A stretch of DNA of 64,000 nt from Heracleum sosnowskyi (taxonomy: Eukaryota > Streptophyta > Magnoliopsida > Apiales > Apiaceae): NCBI GenBank assembly GCA_030848705.1, contig JAUIZM010000013.1, positions 1,488,001 to 1,552,000 on the forward strand, read 5' to 3'. Positions 1 to 9,904 of this stretch are shown piece by piece. Position 1 is the stretch's first letter. Each line of letters opens with the position of its first letter. The translations under genes were made by a program, and so were the position numbers. The notes under the pieces are model-generated. The model was not told the origin of the DNA, did no database searches, and saw nothing but the letters and a program-made list of their open reading frames with translations.

Positions 1-299
1 CCATATGTCAACTTTCATGGATTTCAGTCAGGCCCCAAAACCTTGTGAAAATAGTCAGGTAAATCTGAGGCATATGTAGTAATCTTAGCCATGATTTAAA
101 GGATTAATTTACACTTGTCATAAATGGCTAAAGTCCAATGCTAAAGTCATTGCTATAATATGGCAACAAAATATACAACCAAGTAATTATTTATGCATTT
201 ATCCATCTAAGAATTGCTATGAATTGGAGTTCAATTTTTGATTTTGGTTCTGTACTATAGAACTAACTATAGCTATGCATTGTTGTTGGCCTTGGGCTT
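1..299. other. No gene seen; shared junction sequence at 16-42
   Basis: I see no coding sequence here. Positions 16-42 (CATGGATTTC...CAAAACC, 27 bp) are identical to 44572-44598, where they also lie at the edge of a block of gene fragments. Confidence 0.6.
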
Positions 300-690
300 A
301 GAGGCCCGATAAGCACTCCCAAAATCACCCGAAAACATATTATGCCCAAAATCAAGAACCTCTAACTTATCACAAGTAGCATTAGGCAATGCAGGTTGAG
401 GAACAGACCCAGACAAAAAATTAGCATGAACACGAAACGAGACGATCACAAAGATTCCAGATCGAAGTTGGAACAGAACCATTCAACAAATTATTCCCTA
501 AATCAATATCAGATAAAGAACTACTATAAACAAGTTCAAGAGGAATATCCCCAACAAGATGATTAACACCAAGATACAAACTTTGCAAATTAGAAAGCTC
601 ACCAAGTTCTCTTGGAAGTTTACCAAAAAGCCCAGCTGAAGGAAGTTGAATAGAAGCTACATGAACAAAAGGGTCTTTAAAAAGACTCAA
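300..690 (-). pseudogene. LRR fragment of TMKL1-like receptor kinase
   Basis: The minus strand encodes leucine-rich repeats in two frames. The first (690 down to about 421) carries ELGELSNLQSLYLGVN and SIWNLCDRLVS; the second (to about 300) carries FLSGSVPQPALPN and LEVLDFGHNMFSGDF. A frameshift near 435-440 separates them. The order and wording of these repeats match the extracellular LRR region of plant TMKL1, a membrane-anchored kinase-like protein thought to lack kinase activity. No signal peptide, transmembrane segment or complete repeat array remains. Other TMKL1-like pieces lie at 1388-1514, 1579-1707, 2344-2385 and 55306-55480, on differing strands, so the gene has been broken and reshuffled. 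Assignment to the TMKL1 type is from memory of the family and fairly secure; the fragment is certainly non-functional. Confidence 0.65.
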
Positions 691-699
691 ATTAGTCCA

Positions 700-965
700 T
701 TGTCATGGAAAAAATCATTCATAAGAAGTCTTACAAACTTGTAGGTTATCCCTTTAATCATACGTTTCATCCTAGAAATAAAGGCAAAAGAAGATCAGCT
801 CCTATTACAAGAAACTTCCAGCAAACTCCTGGAACTTGCAACTTTGTTTCATATGGCGGAGGCAATTCGGTTATAAAAGCTTCTGCTAATGACAATTCAA
901 CTTTTTGTCAGTCTTCTTATGTTCCAGTTGTGGCTCTAAGTCAACAAAGCAATTTGAATAACTAG
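700..965 (+). pseudogene. Copia-type gag fragment
   Basis: An 86-residue frame from 705 contains HKKSYKLVGYPFNHTFHP, which resembles the segment after and within the zinc knuckle of Ty1/copia gag proteins (pattern C-x-K-..-CYKLVGYP). The second knuckle Cys appears as Ser. The rest is basic and then Ser/Asn-rich, as in copia gag tails. No protease or pol follows and no LTR was recognised nearby. It abuts the LRR fragment on the other strand, so it is either an old insertion remnant or a captured piece. A chance match is possible given the short motif. Confidence 0.45.
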
Positions 966-1387
966 AATGTCTCTCGCAAGATTCATTAATAGAAGAACCA
1001 ATTCTGAGAGAGTGGGAATCATTTATGGAGTTAATTACAACAGTTGATAGGAGAAAAATTTTACTACACAAAAAGGTTGTAGATCACACAAGATATTAGG
1101 ATCATATACGTCACCAGTAGGTACCCAAACTCCATCGCAATGTACATACCTAATTACACCTCAGCAAGCATTGCACTTCAAGAACAATTTCGGATTCATA
1201 CAATATGCCATATTGCTATTAAACTATTTCATCAAAGGCTGTAAACTTGTTTTAAAGGAACAAACTGGAAACTGGAAGGAAAATTATGGCTAAATAAACT
1301 GCAAAAGAAAAGAGGAATAGGATGAGACCCAAAGTTCCACTCGGCGCAAACATAAGGACCTATCCGTAGATGAAGATACATTTGGTA
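966..1387. other. Non-coding spacer between gene fragments
   Basis: No coding pattern, repeat or RNA gene recognised. It probably holds former intron or flanking sequence of the neighbouring broken kinase gene. Confidence 0.4.
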
Positions 1388-1514
1388 TCATTAACTTGTC
1401 AAGTCCAAACTCAGTGAGTCTAGCCACGAAAAAGTCATCAACGAGAACATGTTTCGACCTCACATTACCATGAGTGATCGGTGTTTCAAGACTGGTATGA
1501 AGATGTGTGAGCCC
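1388..1514 (-). pseudogene. TMKL1-like kinase subdomains VI-VII fragment
   Basis: Read on the minus strand this encodes GLTHLHTSLETPITHGNVRS and then KHVLVDDFFVARLTEFGLDK. The catalytic-loop position reads HGN rather than HRD and the DFG position reads TEFG, as expected for the kinase-dead TMKL1 type. It is an isolated piece of one exon of about 42 codons. The N-lobe and the activation-loop remainder are missing. Its strand agrees with the LRR fragment at 300-690, but the C-terminal piece at 1579-1707 is on the plus strand, so an inversion breakpoint lies between them. Confidence 0.6.
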
Positions 1515-1578
1515 TCTTGTATACCATGAGTGATCTTACTGTTACAGATTTTGTTAGGGAAAAAATCCGGGAAAGCAA

Positions 1579-1707
1579 GAAGTGCTATTAGAAGCAAATA
1601 GACCAAGAAACAGGTCTGCTTTGTATAGCCCTACGGAAACTAGAAGTGAAATTGGTACCCCATTTCTGTGGTCTCTTTCTTCAGAGCCTACCACCACTTT
1701 CATCTAG
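1579..1707 (+). pseudogene. TMKL1-like C-terminal tail fragment
   Basis: The plus strand reads EANRPRNRSALYSPTETRSE followed by IGTPFLW and a tail ending in TTTFI before TAG at 1705-1707. The first part matches the conserved C-terminus of TMKL1-like proteins; the last dozen residues are beyond the usual end and may be read-through after loss of the original stop. A second copy with small changes lies on the minus strand at 55306-55480. Confidence 0.6.
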
Positions 1708-1876
1708 CCTAATGTTGGACCATATGAATGGGGCAACCCATCAAACCAGTTAGTAGATCTGTAAAGTAGCTGTACATGCTGATCACCTATTCTCAAGTGT
1801 TTTGGTAAGTTGTGTAAATACATGGTAGAAACTATCTATATCTACATGAGTTGTATCTCTATACATACACATACAC

Positions 1877-2828
1877 ACTTGCCATTCTAAAATTCACAAA
1901 TCACCCACATAAAAGAGTTCTCTCTCTCTCTCTTGTTGATTTCAGCACCTACAAGCACACATAATTTAGCACCACTGCTCGCCAAATAGAACACACATGT
2001 ATGCAAATAAGAACATATATATGTTGTTATGTTTGCAACAAGACTTAATAGACATCTTGACAACTCCACTAGCAAGTATAATTCTAATATTTGACTGTAT
2101 AGTCTTCATGGTTGTCTGGCTAAACCATCGCAGTATTTAAGATAAAAAAAGCCCCTTCCTTGGACTGCCAACACTAAAGAAGCTTATTTTAACTGTTACT
2201 TTGCGTGTTTTCTTTCGTAATTGAGTGCTTTTTTATCCAACAACTTCTGCGGCGCCTCAGCTGCTTTTTTTTCTTTTTCAAAAGTCGCTGGACTCTTGTG
2301 CACCACATATTTAGTTAATCTCTATCTACATGAGTTGTATCGATACATATAAAACTGATGTTTATGCTTTTGGGATCTTACTGTTAGAAAAGATCCCTTT
2401 TATATGTATAGATACAACTCATGTAGATAGAGTAAAAAGAAAAAAAAAGCAGCTGAGGCGCCGCAGAAGTTGTTGGATAAAAAAGCACTCAATTACGAAA
2501 GAAAACACGCAAAGTAACAGTTAAAATAAGCTTCTTTAGTGTTGGCAGTCCAAGGAAGGGGCTTTTTTTATCTTAAATACTGCGATGGTTTAGCCAGACA
2601 ACCATGAAGACTATACAGTCAAATATTAGAATTATACTTGCTAGTGGAGTTGTCAAGATGTCTATTAAGTCTTGTTGCAAACATAACAACAGATATATTC
2701 TTATTTGCATACATGTGTGTTCTATTTCGCGAGCAGTGGTGCTAAATTATGTGTGCACGTAGGTACTGAAATAAACAAGAGAGAGAGCTCTTTTATGTGG
2801 GTGATTTGTGAATTTTAGAATGGCAAGT
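1877..2828. repeat. Large inverted duplication with ~400-bp arms
   Basis: Arm 1 (1877-2278) and arm 2 (2434-2828) are near-identical reverse complements; matching points include GCCATTC/GAATGGC at the outer ends and GGCGCCTCAGC/GCTGAGGCGCC at the inner ends. A second, shorter inverted pair (2319-2350 and 2401-2432) lies inside, leaving a loop of about 50 bases that itself has an 8-bp stem (GGGATCTT..AAGATCCC). The loop encodes TYKTDVYAFGILLL on the plus strand, a kinase subdomain IX scrap like that of TMKL1. Both arms carry the Lys/Ala-rich last exon also present at 55499-55622, plus its 3' flank. An RNA crossing this would fold into a hairpin of almost 1 kb. Confidence 0.85.
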
Positions 2829-3448
2829 TGGCACATGCACATTGTTTCTAGGATAAAACACTTGGCAAAAAGAATACATAAAATAAAAAGGATATCAATA
2901 ACTATCTGAAGTGCTTGTAAAACGGTACTTTGGAAGCTTACCAAACATTGTCCGGGTCGTCATTAGTTTCACATAATGGTGGTTGGGTCCCTGGCTCCCG
3001 CTCCAAATAACAATTATTGTTCGTAGGCTTTTGCCATATTGCAATATATCCCTCCTTCTTTACAAGATTCCAGCAAAGGCGGGTGGTAAGGTTTACCATT
3101 TCTGAGAACGCATAAAATGTAAATTATGTGTGAAAACTTGTGGATTAAACTATTGCCAAAACTAATGAACTGTGCATTGAACAGAAATAGTACAAATCTG
3201 TTCAAACCAATCATAGAAGTATACATGTGGGAAACACAAAATAAGCTAGAGTCTATCTAATATCTCTTTAGTGGGAATATGACGCAGCAGGACGCAGCAG
3301 GTTTTAGGGGGCATAAAATTATTTAGTGTCTTAGATTTTGTTCAAGTGGTTTACGTACATTACACGCGCTTCCGAATTACTAACATTCATATGTACATTT
3401 TGTTATTGAATAGTTTATTTTAATTTTCGAGTAAATTAGTGGCCATAT
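2829..3448. other. Spacer; includes copy of repeat shared with 11.2 kb
   Basis: No gene can be named. Minus strand 2935-3000 ends in a plausible splice donor (CAATGTTTG followed by GTAAGC), so a short exon remnant is possible. From about 3340 the sequence is a near copy of 11185-11340. Confidence 0.4.
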
Positions 3449-3500
3449 TTAACACAATTTTTTAAAAAGTGGCTGAATTTTCGAGTTACATGGCAAGAGT
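3340..3500 (+). repeat. Dispersed repeat, copy 1 (other copy at 11185-11340)
   Basis: TTTTGTTCAAGTGGTTTACG through GCTTCCGAATTACTAAC and GGCCATATTT recurs at 11185-11340 with only a few changes and small indels. The order and orientation are the same. I see no termini that would classify it. Confidence 0.8.
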
Positions 3501-3690
3501 GATTCAAGATCAATTTTGAAGATCACAGTGGTGTAAAAACACAAGCTACTTACTTCCTCAAAAAAGTCTAATCGTCTCTTCGCCTCGTGAGAAAAAAAGC
3601 GCTGTCTGTGAATAAGATAATTGCTCGACATATCGCGCTTGAAAACAATCCAGAGAGGTTCGTCCTGGATAACAGAAGGCCAGCAATCAT
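3495..3690 (-). pseudogene. Pectate lyase fragment, second copy
   Basis: The minus strand reads VIQDEPLWIVFKRDM, a conserved stretch of plant pectate lyases (pectin-cleaving cell-wall enzymes, family PL1). It then continues SSNYLIH and runs into RRLDFFEEVSSLCFY, which is not pectate lyase. The whole 3495-3675 segment is a diverged direct duplicate of 4361-4555, including the non-pectate part, so the fusion pre-dates the duplication. Only about 15 residues of enzyme remain. It is clearly a pseudogene. Confidence 0.65.
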
Positions 3691-3699
3691 TAAACAATT

Positions 3700-4231
3700 A
3701 TCTGAAATTATGGCAAAAAATTAAAACCTCATTACATGTATACAAAACTAAAATAAAAACCATCACATGACTCAACCAAAAACAGCAGACCACAAATTTT
3801 ACCACGAAATTACAGCCAAAAGTGTTTTATTTAATAAAATTATTCATTGCAGTTTTGATCCTGGTTGGATATCACGAAGCCCAAACTCAAATGCATGGAT
3901 TTAGCAGGGGCAAAAAAAAAACTCAAATGCATGAATGAAAGTAAAGAAACAGAGGGACTTGGCCATAAAAGAAGAAAACAGGGGGGGTAATAAAGTAAAT
4001 CTAAGAGAATACTCTACACAAAGAGAGACACTTGTAAAAATTATTTGTAATCACATGACAAGAAGTATGGAGCAATGATCAAAGGGGAGCCTTTGGTCTA
4101 CCACTACTATCCATGCAAGGCTATATTTTGCTTTACTACAGAATATCGCATTGCACATTTTGAACAATTGGAAAATGAATAGACTGAAATAATAGTTGAT
4201 AGCACTGCCAAATAGAACATATACCTGGTCC
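3700..4231. other. Non-coding spacer
   Basis: AT-rich sequence with short A-runs and no coding signal that I can support. Confidence 0.4.
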
Positions 4232-4324
4232 TAAGCTCGTCATGTTTCTGATCCATCAGCGAAGTAGACAGTACGCTAAGTGAAGATGCATTACCAGCTC
4301 GGAAGTCCAAGGGATCCCCACCCT
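4232..4324 (-). pseudogene. Isolated unidentified exon with intact splice borders
   Basis: On the minus strand a TTTTGCAG acceptor is followed by an open exon reading GGDPLDFRAGNASSLSVLST and then SLMDQKHDELRTR, with a GTATATG donor after it. The reading is open and protein-like, but I do not recognise the gene with certainty. The next piece in the same direction is the KRRLDF/pectate-lyase hybrid at 3495-3690, and the preceding one is its duplicate at 4361-4555. It is probably another captured or stranded exon. Confidence 0.45.
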
Positions 4325-4360
4325 GCAAAATCACAATTAATTGGTCAACACAGAAAGAGT

Positions 4361-4745
4361 GATTCAACATCAATTTTGAAGATCACAATGGTGTAAAAAC
4401 AGAAGCTACTTGCTTCCTCAAGAAAGTCTAATTGTCTCTTCGCCTCCTCATGAGAATCAAAGCGCTGTGAATAAGATAATTGCTCGACATATCACGCTTG
4501 AAAACAATCCAGAGAGGTTCGGCCTGGATAACAGCAGGCCGGAGGTTGACAGGCTCATCATCACCCAAATCAGTAACAACATAAAACGACCATCACGGCC
4601 TCCAATGGCATTTCGGCCAAAACCAATGCCACAATCAGCAAGGCGCTTACGATTGCGCTGCCAGTTAGGGTCACAACGCCAGCAATCATCAACGGGATTC
4701 CAAGTTCCACAGGAGAAAAATCCCAATTTCCTTCTCTCTGTGCTG
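4361..4745 (-). pseudogene. Pectate lyase exon fragment (frameshifted)
   Basis: The minus strand from about 4740 reads RRKLGFFSCGTWNPVDDCWR, then CDPNWQRNRKRLADCGIGFG and RNAIGGRDGRF, the strongly conserved N-terminal part of mature plant pectate lyases (PL1; Ca-dependent cleavage of pectate in the wall). After GRF the frame is lost by what looks like a single missing T near 4586; the next frame continues YVVTDLGDDEPVN, then AVIQAEPLWIVFKRDM. About five residues usually present between these blocks (the GTLRH segment) are also missing. The parallel beta-helix catalytic region is absent. A GTG-to-GTW change is seen in the SCGT motif. Pseudogene with high certainty; family assignment is also strong. 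Confidence 0.85.
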
Positions 4746-4789
4746 TTATTTATGCTCCTGTATTGAATAACTGAACTTTAATCAGTAAA

Positions 4790-5870
4790 AACTTCTAAAT
4801 CTTTAAATCTTCATCTCAAGATTTAATCTTTCTTGTCAAACAATTACACACACATAACAAAAGAAGAGACCAAGATGATAAACAATCAACATCCAGATAA
4901 ATTTGAATGAAAAAACCAAGAAACATATGAGAAAACATAAAATTAATCAACGGTAATAAGTAAAGAATACTTACGAGAGAATTAAACCAGAAATCGAAGT
5001 TAAAAGCAACTTCTAACATCAGAAACATCAATCAGCAAAGAATAAAAACACATCAAATCAAAAACTTTGAATCATCATCTCAAGATTTAATCTTTTTGTT
5101 TAATCTTGAACACTGGGATCTTTTTATTGATAAATTTGATTTGCTATCATTAAAAAGACTAAACAAATTACAACTAACATCAGAAACATCAATCAGCAAA
5201 GATTAAAAACACATCAAAATAAAAACTTTGAATCCTCATCTCAAGATTTAATCTTTTTTGTCAAACAATTACACAAACATAAGAAAAAGAAGAGACCAAG
5301 ATGATAAACAATCAACATCCAGATAAATTTGAATGAAAAAACCAAGAAACATATGAGAAAACATAAAATTAATCGATCAGTAATAAGTTAAGAATACTTA
5401 CGAGAGAATTAAACCAGAAATCGAAGTTAAAAGCAACTTCTAACATCAGAAACATCAATCAGCAAAGAATAAAAACACATGAAATCAAAAACTACTTTGA
5501 ATCCTCATCTCAAGATTTAATCATTTTAGTCAAACAAAACAACTAAACACATATAAAAATTGAATCTTTTTGTTAAAAGCAACTTCTAACATCAGAAACA
5601 TCAATCAGCAAAGATTAAAAACACATGAAATCAAAAACGTTGAATCCTCATCTCAAGATTTAATCTTTTTTGTCAAACAATTACACACACATAAGAAAAG
5701 AAGAGACCAAGATGATAAACAATCAACATCCAGATAAATTTGAATGAAAAAACATATGAGAAAACATAAAATGAATCGATCTGTAATAAGATAAGAATAC
5801 ATACGAGAGAATTTAAGCAGAAATCGAAGCCAGAAGCAGGCAGGCCAACGTTTGATACATCGTACATGAG
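4790..5870. repeat. ~420-bp tandem repeat, about 2.5 copies
   Basis: Units begin near 4814, 5237 and 5657 (CAAGATTTAATCTTT, TCAAACAATTACAC, GAAGAGACCAAGATGATAAA). Each full unit ends with the same minus-strand splice donor-like site, CTCTC followed by GTAAGT or GTATGT, at about 4975, 5400 and 5800. Shorter AACATCAGAAACATCAATCA blocks recur inside. The array lies just downstream, on the minus strand, of the possible 5' exon at 5800-5900. Confidence 0.85.
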
Positions 5871-5935
5871 GAGGATGATAATTGAGTGGCGGCTGTTTTG
5901 GTTGTGTTTAATCCTCGATACCTAAGTCTACATAA
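5806..5935 (-). other. Possible old 5' exon of a minus-strand gene
   Basis: GC-richer sequence on the minus strand (CCGCCACTCAATTATCATCC, then a short frame MYDVSNVGLPASGFDF) ends in a GTATGT donor at about 5800. It has the look of a first, possibly untranslated, exon of whatever gene was read toward position 1. A related sequence (GATGATAATTGAG / GGTGATAATTGAAG) is seen near 11060. No function can be given. Confidence 0.3.
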
Positions 5936-6173
5936 AATGTTATAGGCCTGCCTTCAGATCCAACGTAGTACTGTCCTCACACGTGTGTATTTTTTCCGCT
6001 TTTAGTTTTTACGTTTTTTCCTTTTAAAGAATAGTAATCATACCTTATATCTTCCATAGATTTCTTGTCTACGCTCGTGTTTGAAATATACTTTTTCGTT
6101 TAAAATTTGTTTATTTTGTTTTTTCTTCTTCCACAGCGTATTATGTCGAGATCACTCTCAAATATAACATTTA

Positions 6174-6657
6174 GGAGGGTGTATTCAATTTAGATTTTAA
6201 TGGATTGATAAAAATCTGTAGATTTTAACAGATTGTTGTTGATTTTAATTTTACGTAGATTTTGGCAGAGTTTGTGTAAAATCTCGTAGAGTCTTGCTGA
6301 TTTAAAGTGGAGTTTCCGACAAATCCTTCAAAATCTCATGAATTTTAACAAGATTTCAAGACATGCAAAATACACTAGCAAATCCTTGAAAATCCACAAC
6401 TTTATCAAATAAAAAAAGTCCATGGACTTTTGAATACCACAAGATTTTAATTTATTCTTTAGAATCCATATTGAATACCACTAGATTTTAAAGGACTTTT
6501 TAAAATCTAAATTGAATACACCCAGAGTTAAAAGACTTTTTGAAATCTTTATTGAATACCACAAGATTTTAAAGCATTTTTTAAAATCTAGAATGAATAC
6601 ACCAAGATTGCAGAAATTCATAAAAATCCTTTAAAATCCCAATTGAATACACCCCTC
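6174..6657. mobile_element. Tourist-like (PIF/Harbinger) MITE
   Basis: Terminal inverted repeats GGAGGGTGTATTCAATT and GAGGGGTGTATTCAATT (15 of 17 match) bound a 484-bp non-coding element flanked by TTA on both sides (6171-6173 and 6658-6660). The interior repeats ATTGAATAC and AGATTTTAAA motifs several times, typical of subterminal repeats. The TTA duplication fits PIF/Harbinger. Confidence 0.8.
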
Positions 6658-6659
6658 TT

Positions 6660-7551
6660 AGTGTCTTACTAAAATCTCTTTTTTTCAAAACTATCATATT
6701 CAACCCTTATTTATTTATTTATTTTAAAACATATTTTAATACTTTTAATTATTTTAAACATTGAAAGTTTTGTTTTTCGATTTTCGGTCTTTTATTCTAT
6801 TTAAAAAGGTTTACCTATATTGACATGCATGCTTACTTATTGACATGCATGCATGACGGACAATTACATTTTTCAACTAGGGCATGTTACTTTTTTCTAT
6901 TTTTCATTACTAAAACCACTCATTCTCCAAAATAATCACGGACAAACCCTTACTTATTTATTTTAAAACATATTTTAATGCTTTTAATTATTTAAAAAAA
7001 TTACTTATTTTAACATGACTACTTATTTTTTAAATAAATGAAACTAATAAGTCAACAAAAAATTTAAGTAAAGTCAATAAATAGCAATTACAAAAAAAAT
7101 TATATAAAAATTTATTTTTACCATAATTTTTTAATATTATATTTTAATTTTATAGCGTCCAGGTTTGGGTCGTGATCATTTTGTTCGGATATAAACTGAT
7201 CATGAATATTGAATTCCGAATCCAAATCATATATGAACCAGTACCGTATTTTATTTTTCCCAACTCGGTAGTTTATGATCCATCGAGTACGAGCCAACTA
7301 TGACACTAATATTTAAATATTTTTTAATTATAATTATGTAAATGATCATTTATTCCAAAATTAATATAATATTCTTAAAAATATAAATAATCAAAAAATG
7401 AAAACTTAAATATATGATGTATTATGAATATATGATGATAAATGTTCTATTATAAAGGTAAATAAATCATATTTTGTCAAAATTTAAATGTAAAATAGAT
7501 GTTCAGAAATTATAAAAATGATTATTTAATTAAAATTGTAATAGGATAAAA
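6660..7551. other. Helitron-related and dispersed repeat sequence
   Basis: 6830-7060 resembles the Helitron-type sequence at 33975-34937 (ATCACGGACAA, AACATGACTACTTATTTT). 7190-7550 is a diverged direct copy of 25503-25860. No genes. Confidence 0.6.
7190..7550 (+). repeat. Dispersed repeat, copy 1 (other copy 25503-25860)
   Basis: Shared blocks include GAACCAGTACCGTATTT, TATGATGTATTATG and AAATAAATCATATTTTGT in the same order and orientation at both sites, with many substitutions, so the duplication is old. Confidence 0.75.
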
Positions 7552-7666
7552 TCTATTTTATATATATAATAGAGCAACTAGGGGGTTGCTTGAGACAATT
7601 TAATCGGTGTGAAATTACCAAATTACCCCTACTTATTATATTAATGATAAAAAAAATTGTTCTTAA

Positions 7667-7727
7667 TGGGAGTCGAACCCTTGACCTCTAAACTATAGAG
7701 ATGACACTTCTAACCACTATGCTACAC
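7667..7727 (-). repeat. tRNA-like remnant with A and B boxes
   Basis: Minus strand has TAGCATAGTGG (A-box-like) and GGTTCGACTCC (B-box match) at about tRNA spacing, but no acceptor stem pairs, so it is not a tRNA gene. Degenerate relatives are at about 8440-8475, 8670-8705 and 26424-26486, all in Helitron-like sequence. Confidence 0.6.
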
Positions 7728-7853
7728 ATTAACTTTGGTTATATCATAAAACTCTTTATTAATATTTTGCAAATACTCAATATGTTATATTCTATTTTGG
7801 TCTCTTCTTGTAATCTACTTGGTAATGTAGATAATCTATTTTTATAAGTGTCT

Positions 7854-8470
7854 TAAAATCATATATTTGACCATATTAGAGAAAAACTCGTGCAAAATAG
7901 ATATACAAAATGTTATAAATTGAAATTGGTCCATTGAAAAAAGAATTATATTAATATTTTTATATTGTAAATCATGTTTATTTGCAATAAGTATATATTT
8001 GCTCAAATTATATATACTATTAGATTACAAATTCTATACACAATCAATATATATTAAATTACTAAATTACCCTTTTAATATTATATTTATGAAATCAAAT
8101 TACTAAATTACCCCACCAATTGTATATTGATGATAAACAAAACTATTTTCATAATTGCCTTAAAATCATATATTTGACCATATTAGAGAAAACTCATGCA
8201 AAATAGATATACAAAATGTTATAAATTGAAATTGGTCCATAGAAAAAGAATTATATTAATATTTTTATATAGTAAATCATGTTTATTTGCAATAAGTATA
8301 TATTTTCTCAGATTATATAGACTATTAGATTACAAATTATATATACTTTCAATATATTTAAATTATTAAATTACTCTTTCAATATTATATTGATGAAATC
8401 AAATTACTAAATTACCCCATCAATTGTATATTGATGATAAAAAAAATTGTTTTTAATGTGAACTAAACCA
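7854..8470 (+). repeat. Tandem duplication, ~307-bp unit
   Basis: TAAAATCATATATTTGACCA starts unit 1 at 7854 and unit 2 at 8161; the two run in parallel through AAATTGGTCCAT and CTATTAGATTACAAATT to about 8470. Confidence 0.85.
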
Positions 8471-8870
8471 TGACCGGTGATAGTGTGACAAATGTTGATA
8501 TTTATAGTCACCACCACTTATTATTTTCTCTTTTAATATTTATTTTAAAATTTAAAATTATCGACATATTTACACCTTTCCAATTATATCCTTATATGTA
8601 ATAAGCGTAAAATGAATTTTATTGATGATATCAAATTACTAAATTACCCGACCAATTGTATATTGATGATAAAAAAATTGTTCTTAATGAGAACTGAACC
8701 ATGACCGGTGATAATGTGACAAATGTTGACATCTATAGTCACTATCACTTATTATTTTCTTTTTTAATATTTATTTGAAAATTTAAAACTATCAACATAT
8801 TTATACATTTTCAATTATGTCCTTATATGTAATAAGCGTAAAACGAATTTTATTCATTATTTAACTTTTA
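8440..8870 (+). repeat. Tandem duplication, ~230-bp unit
   Basis: CATGACCGGTGATA at 8469 and 8699 marks two copies that continue through TGTGACAAATGTTGA and CCTTATATGTAATAAGCGTA. Confidence 0.8.
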
Positions 8871-9904
8871 TTACTGCTTCATTATAAGATATTAACAACT
8901 TATAATTATATACGCATTTTTGATATTTTAGTTACTAATATAAATTGAAACTGTAGTTTTATTATGATACTATATATCATAAATCTCGTCTTCAATAAAT
9001 TAATTTTATACATTGATCATTTTCAGAAAAATACACTATTAGTATATAAAGTGTTGAACCCGAAAAATGCAAAAGAGTTTTCTCTTTGTATACTAATAAA
9101 AAAGTTTGTGTTAAATTTTTTTATAAGAAAGTTGAAGTTGTCATCGTACGACAAAATCAAATATAAACTAATACCGGTTTATATTTTTTGAATATCTATG
9201 ATAAAATATTTAAACGTATTAAATGTTAAATATTTTTTGCCAAGTTGCAATTGTAAGGTGAAACAAGTAACTTATCACAAATCAGTTTAGCGGCTTCTTG
9301 AGAGGTATAAGTTATAGTTTTCTAAAATAAAATATATCCACAACTGTAAAATTATTGCATTCAACGTGTCTGCTATTATATTTAAATTATTACATTTATA
9401 GTTAAATGAACTTAAATTCAAATGGAGATTACGAATATCAAATTTTTATGTATATAAGCATAACACTTGAACAAATTACGGGATCGTTAACTTCACAACA
9501 CATATTGATGTCAATATTAACTATCGTATATTTGATTTATCGGGGGGTTGTTTGAGACAATTTATTCAGTCTAAAATTACTAAAATACCCCTGTTTATTA
9601 TATAATAATAATTTTATAATGAATGCATGTATTAATTACATCTAATTTATAATTATATTTATCTATCTACTAATACTTAAATGATTAGATAATTAATATC
9701 CATAATTATATTTAACTCATTATCATGCATGTATTGATTACAAAATAATTAGTATAGTTAATGAATATTAGTTATTAATGATTAAAGACATTAAAATGTA
9801 TTAATAACGAAGATATTAATATGAAGTAAATAAAGTAAAGGGTTGAAAAGTCATTTTATACTTTGAGGGTATAATCGTCTTTTAACGGTGAACAAATTGG
9901 TTCA

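Noticed and set aside
7667..7727. A tRNA gene on the minus strand
   Set aside because: A and B boxes are present but no acceptor stem or clean anticodon stem forms; similar worn copies occur elsewhere in Helitron sequence.
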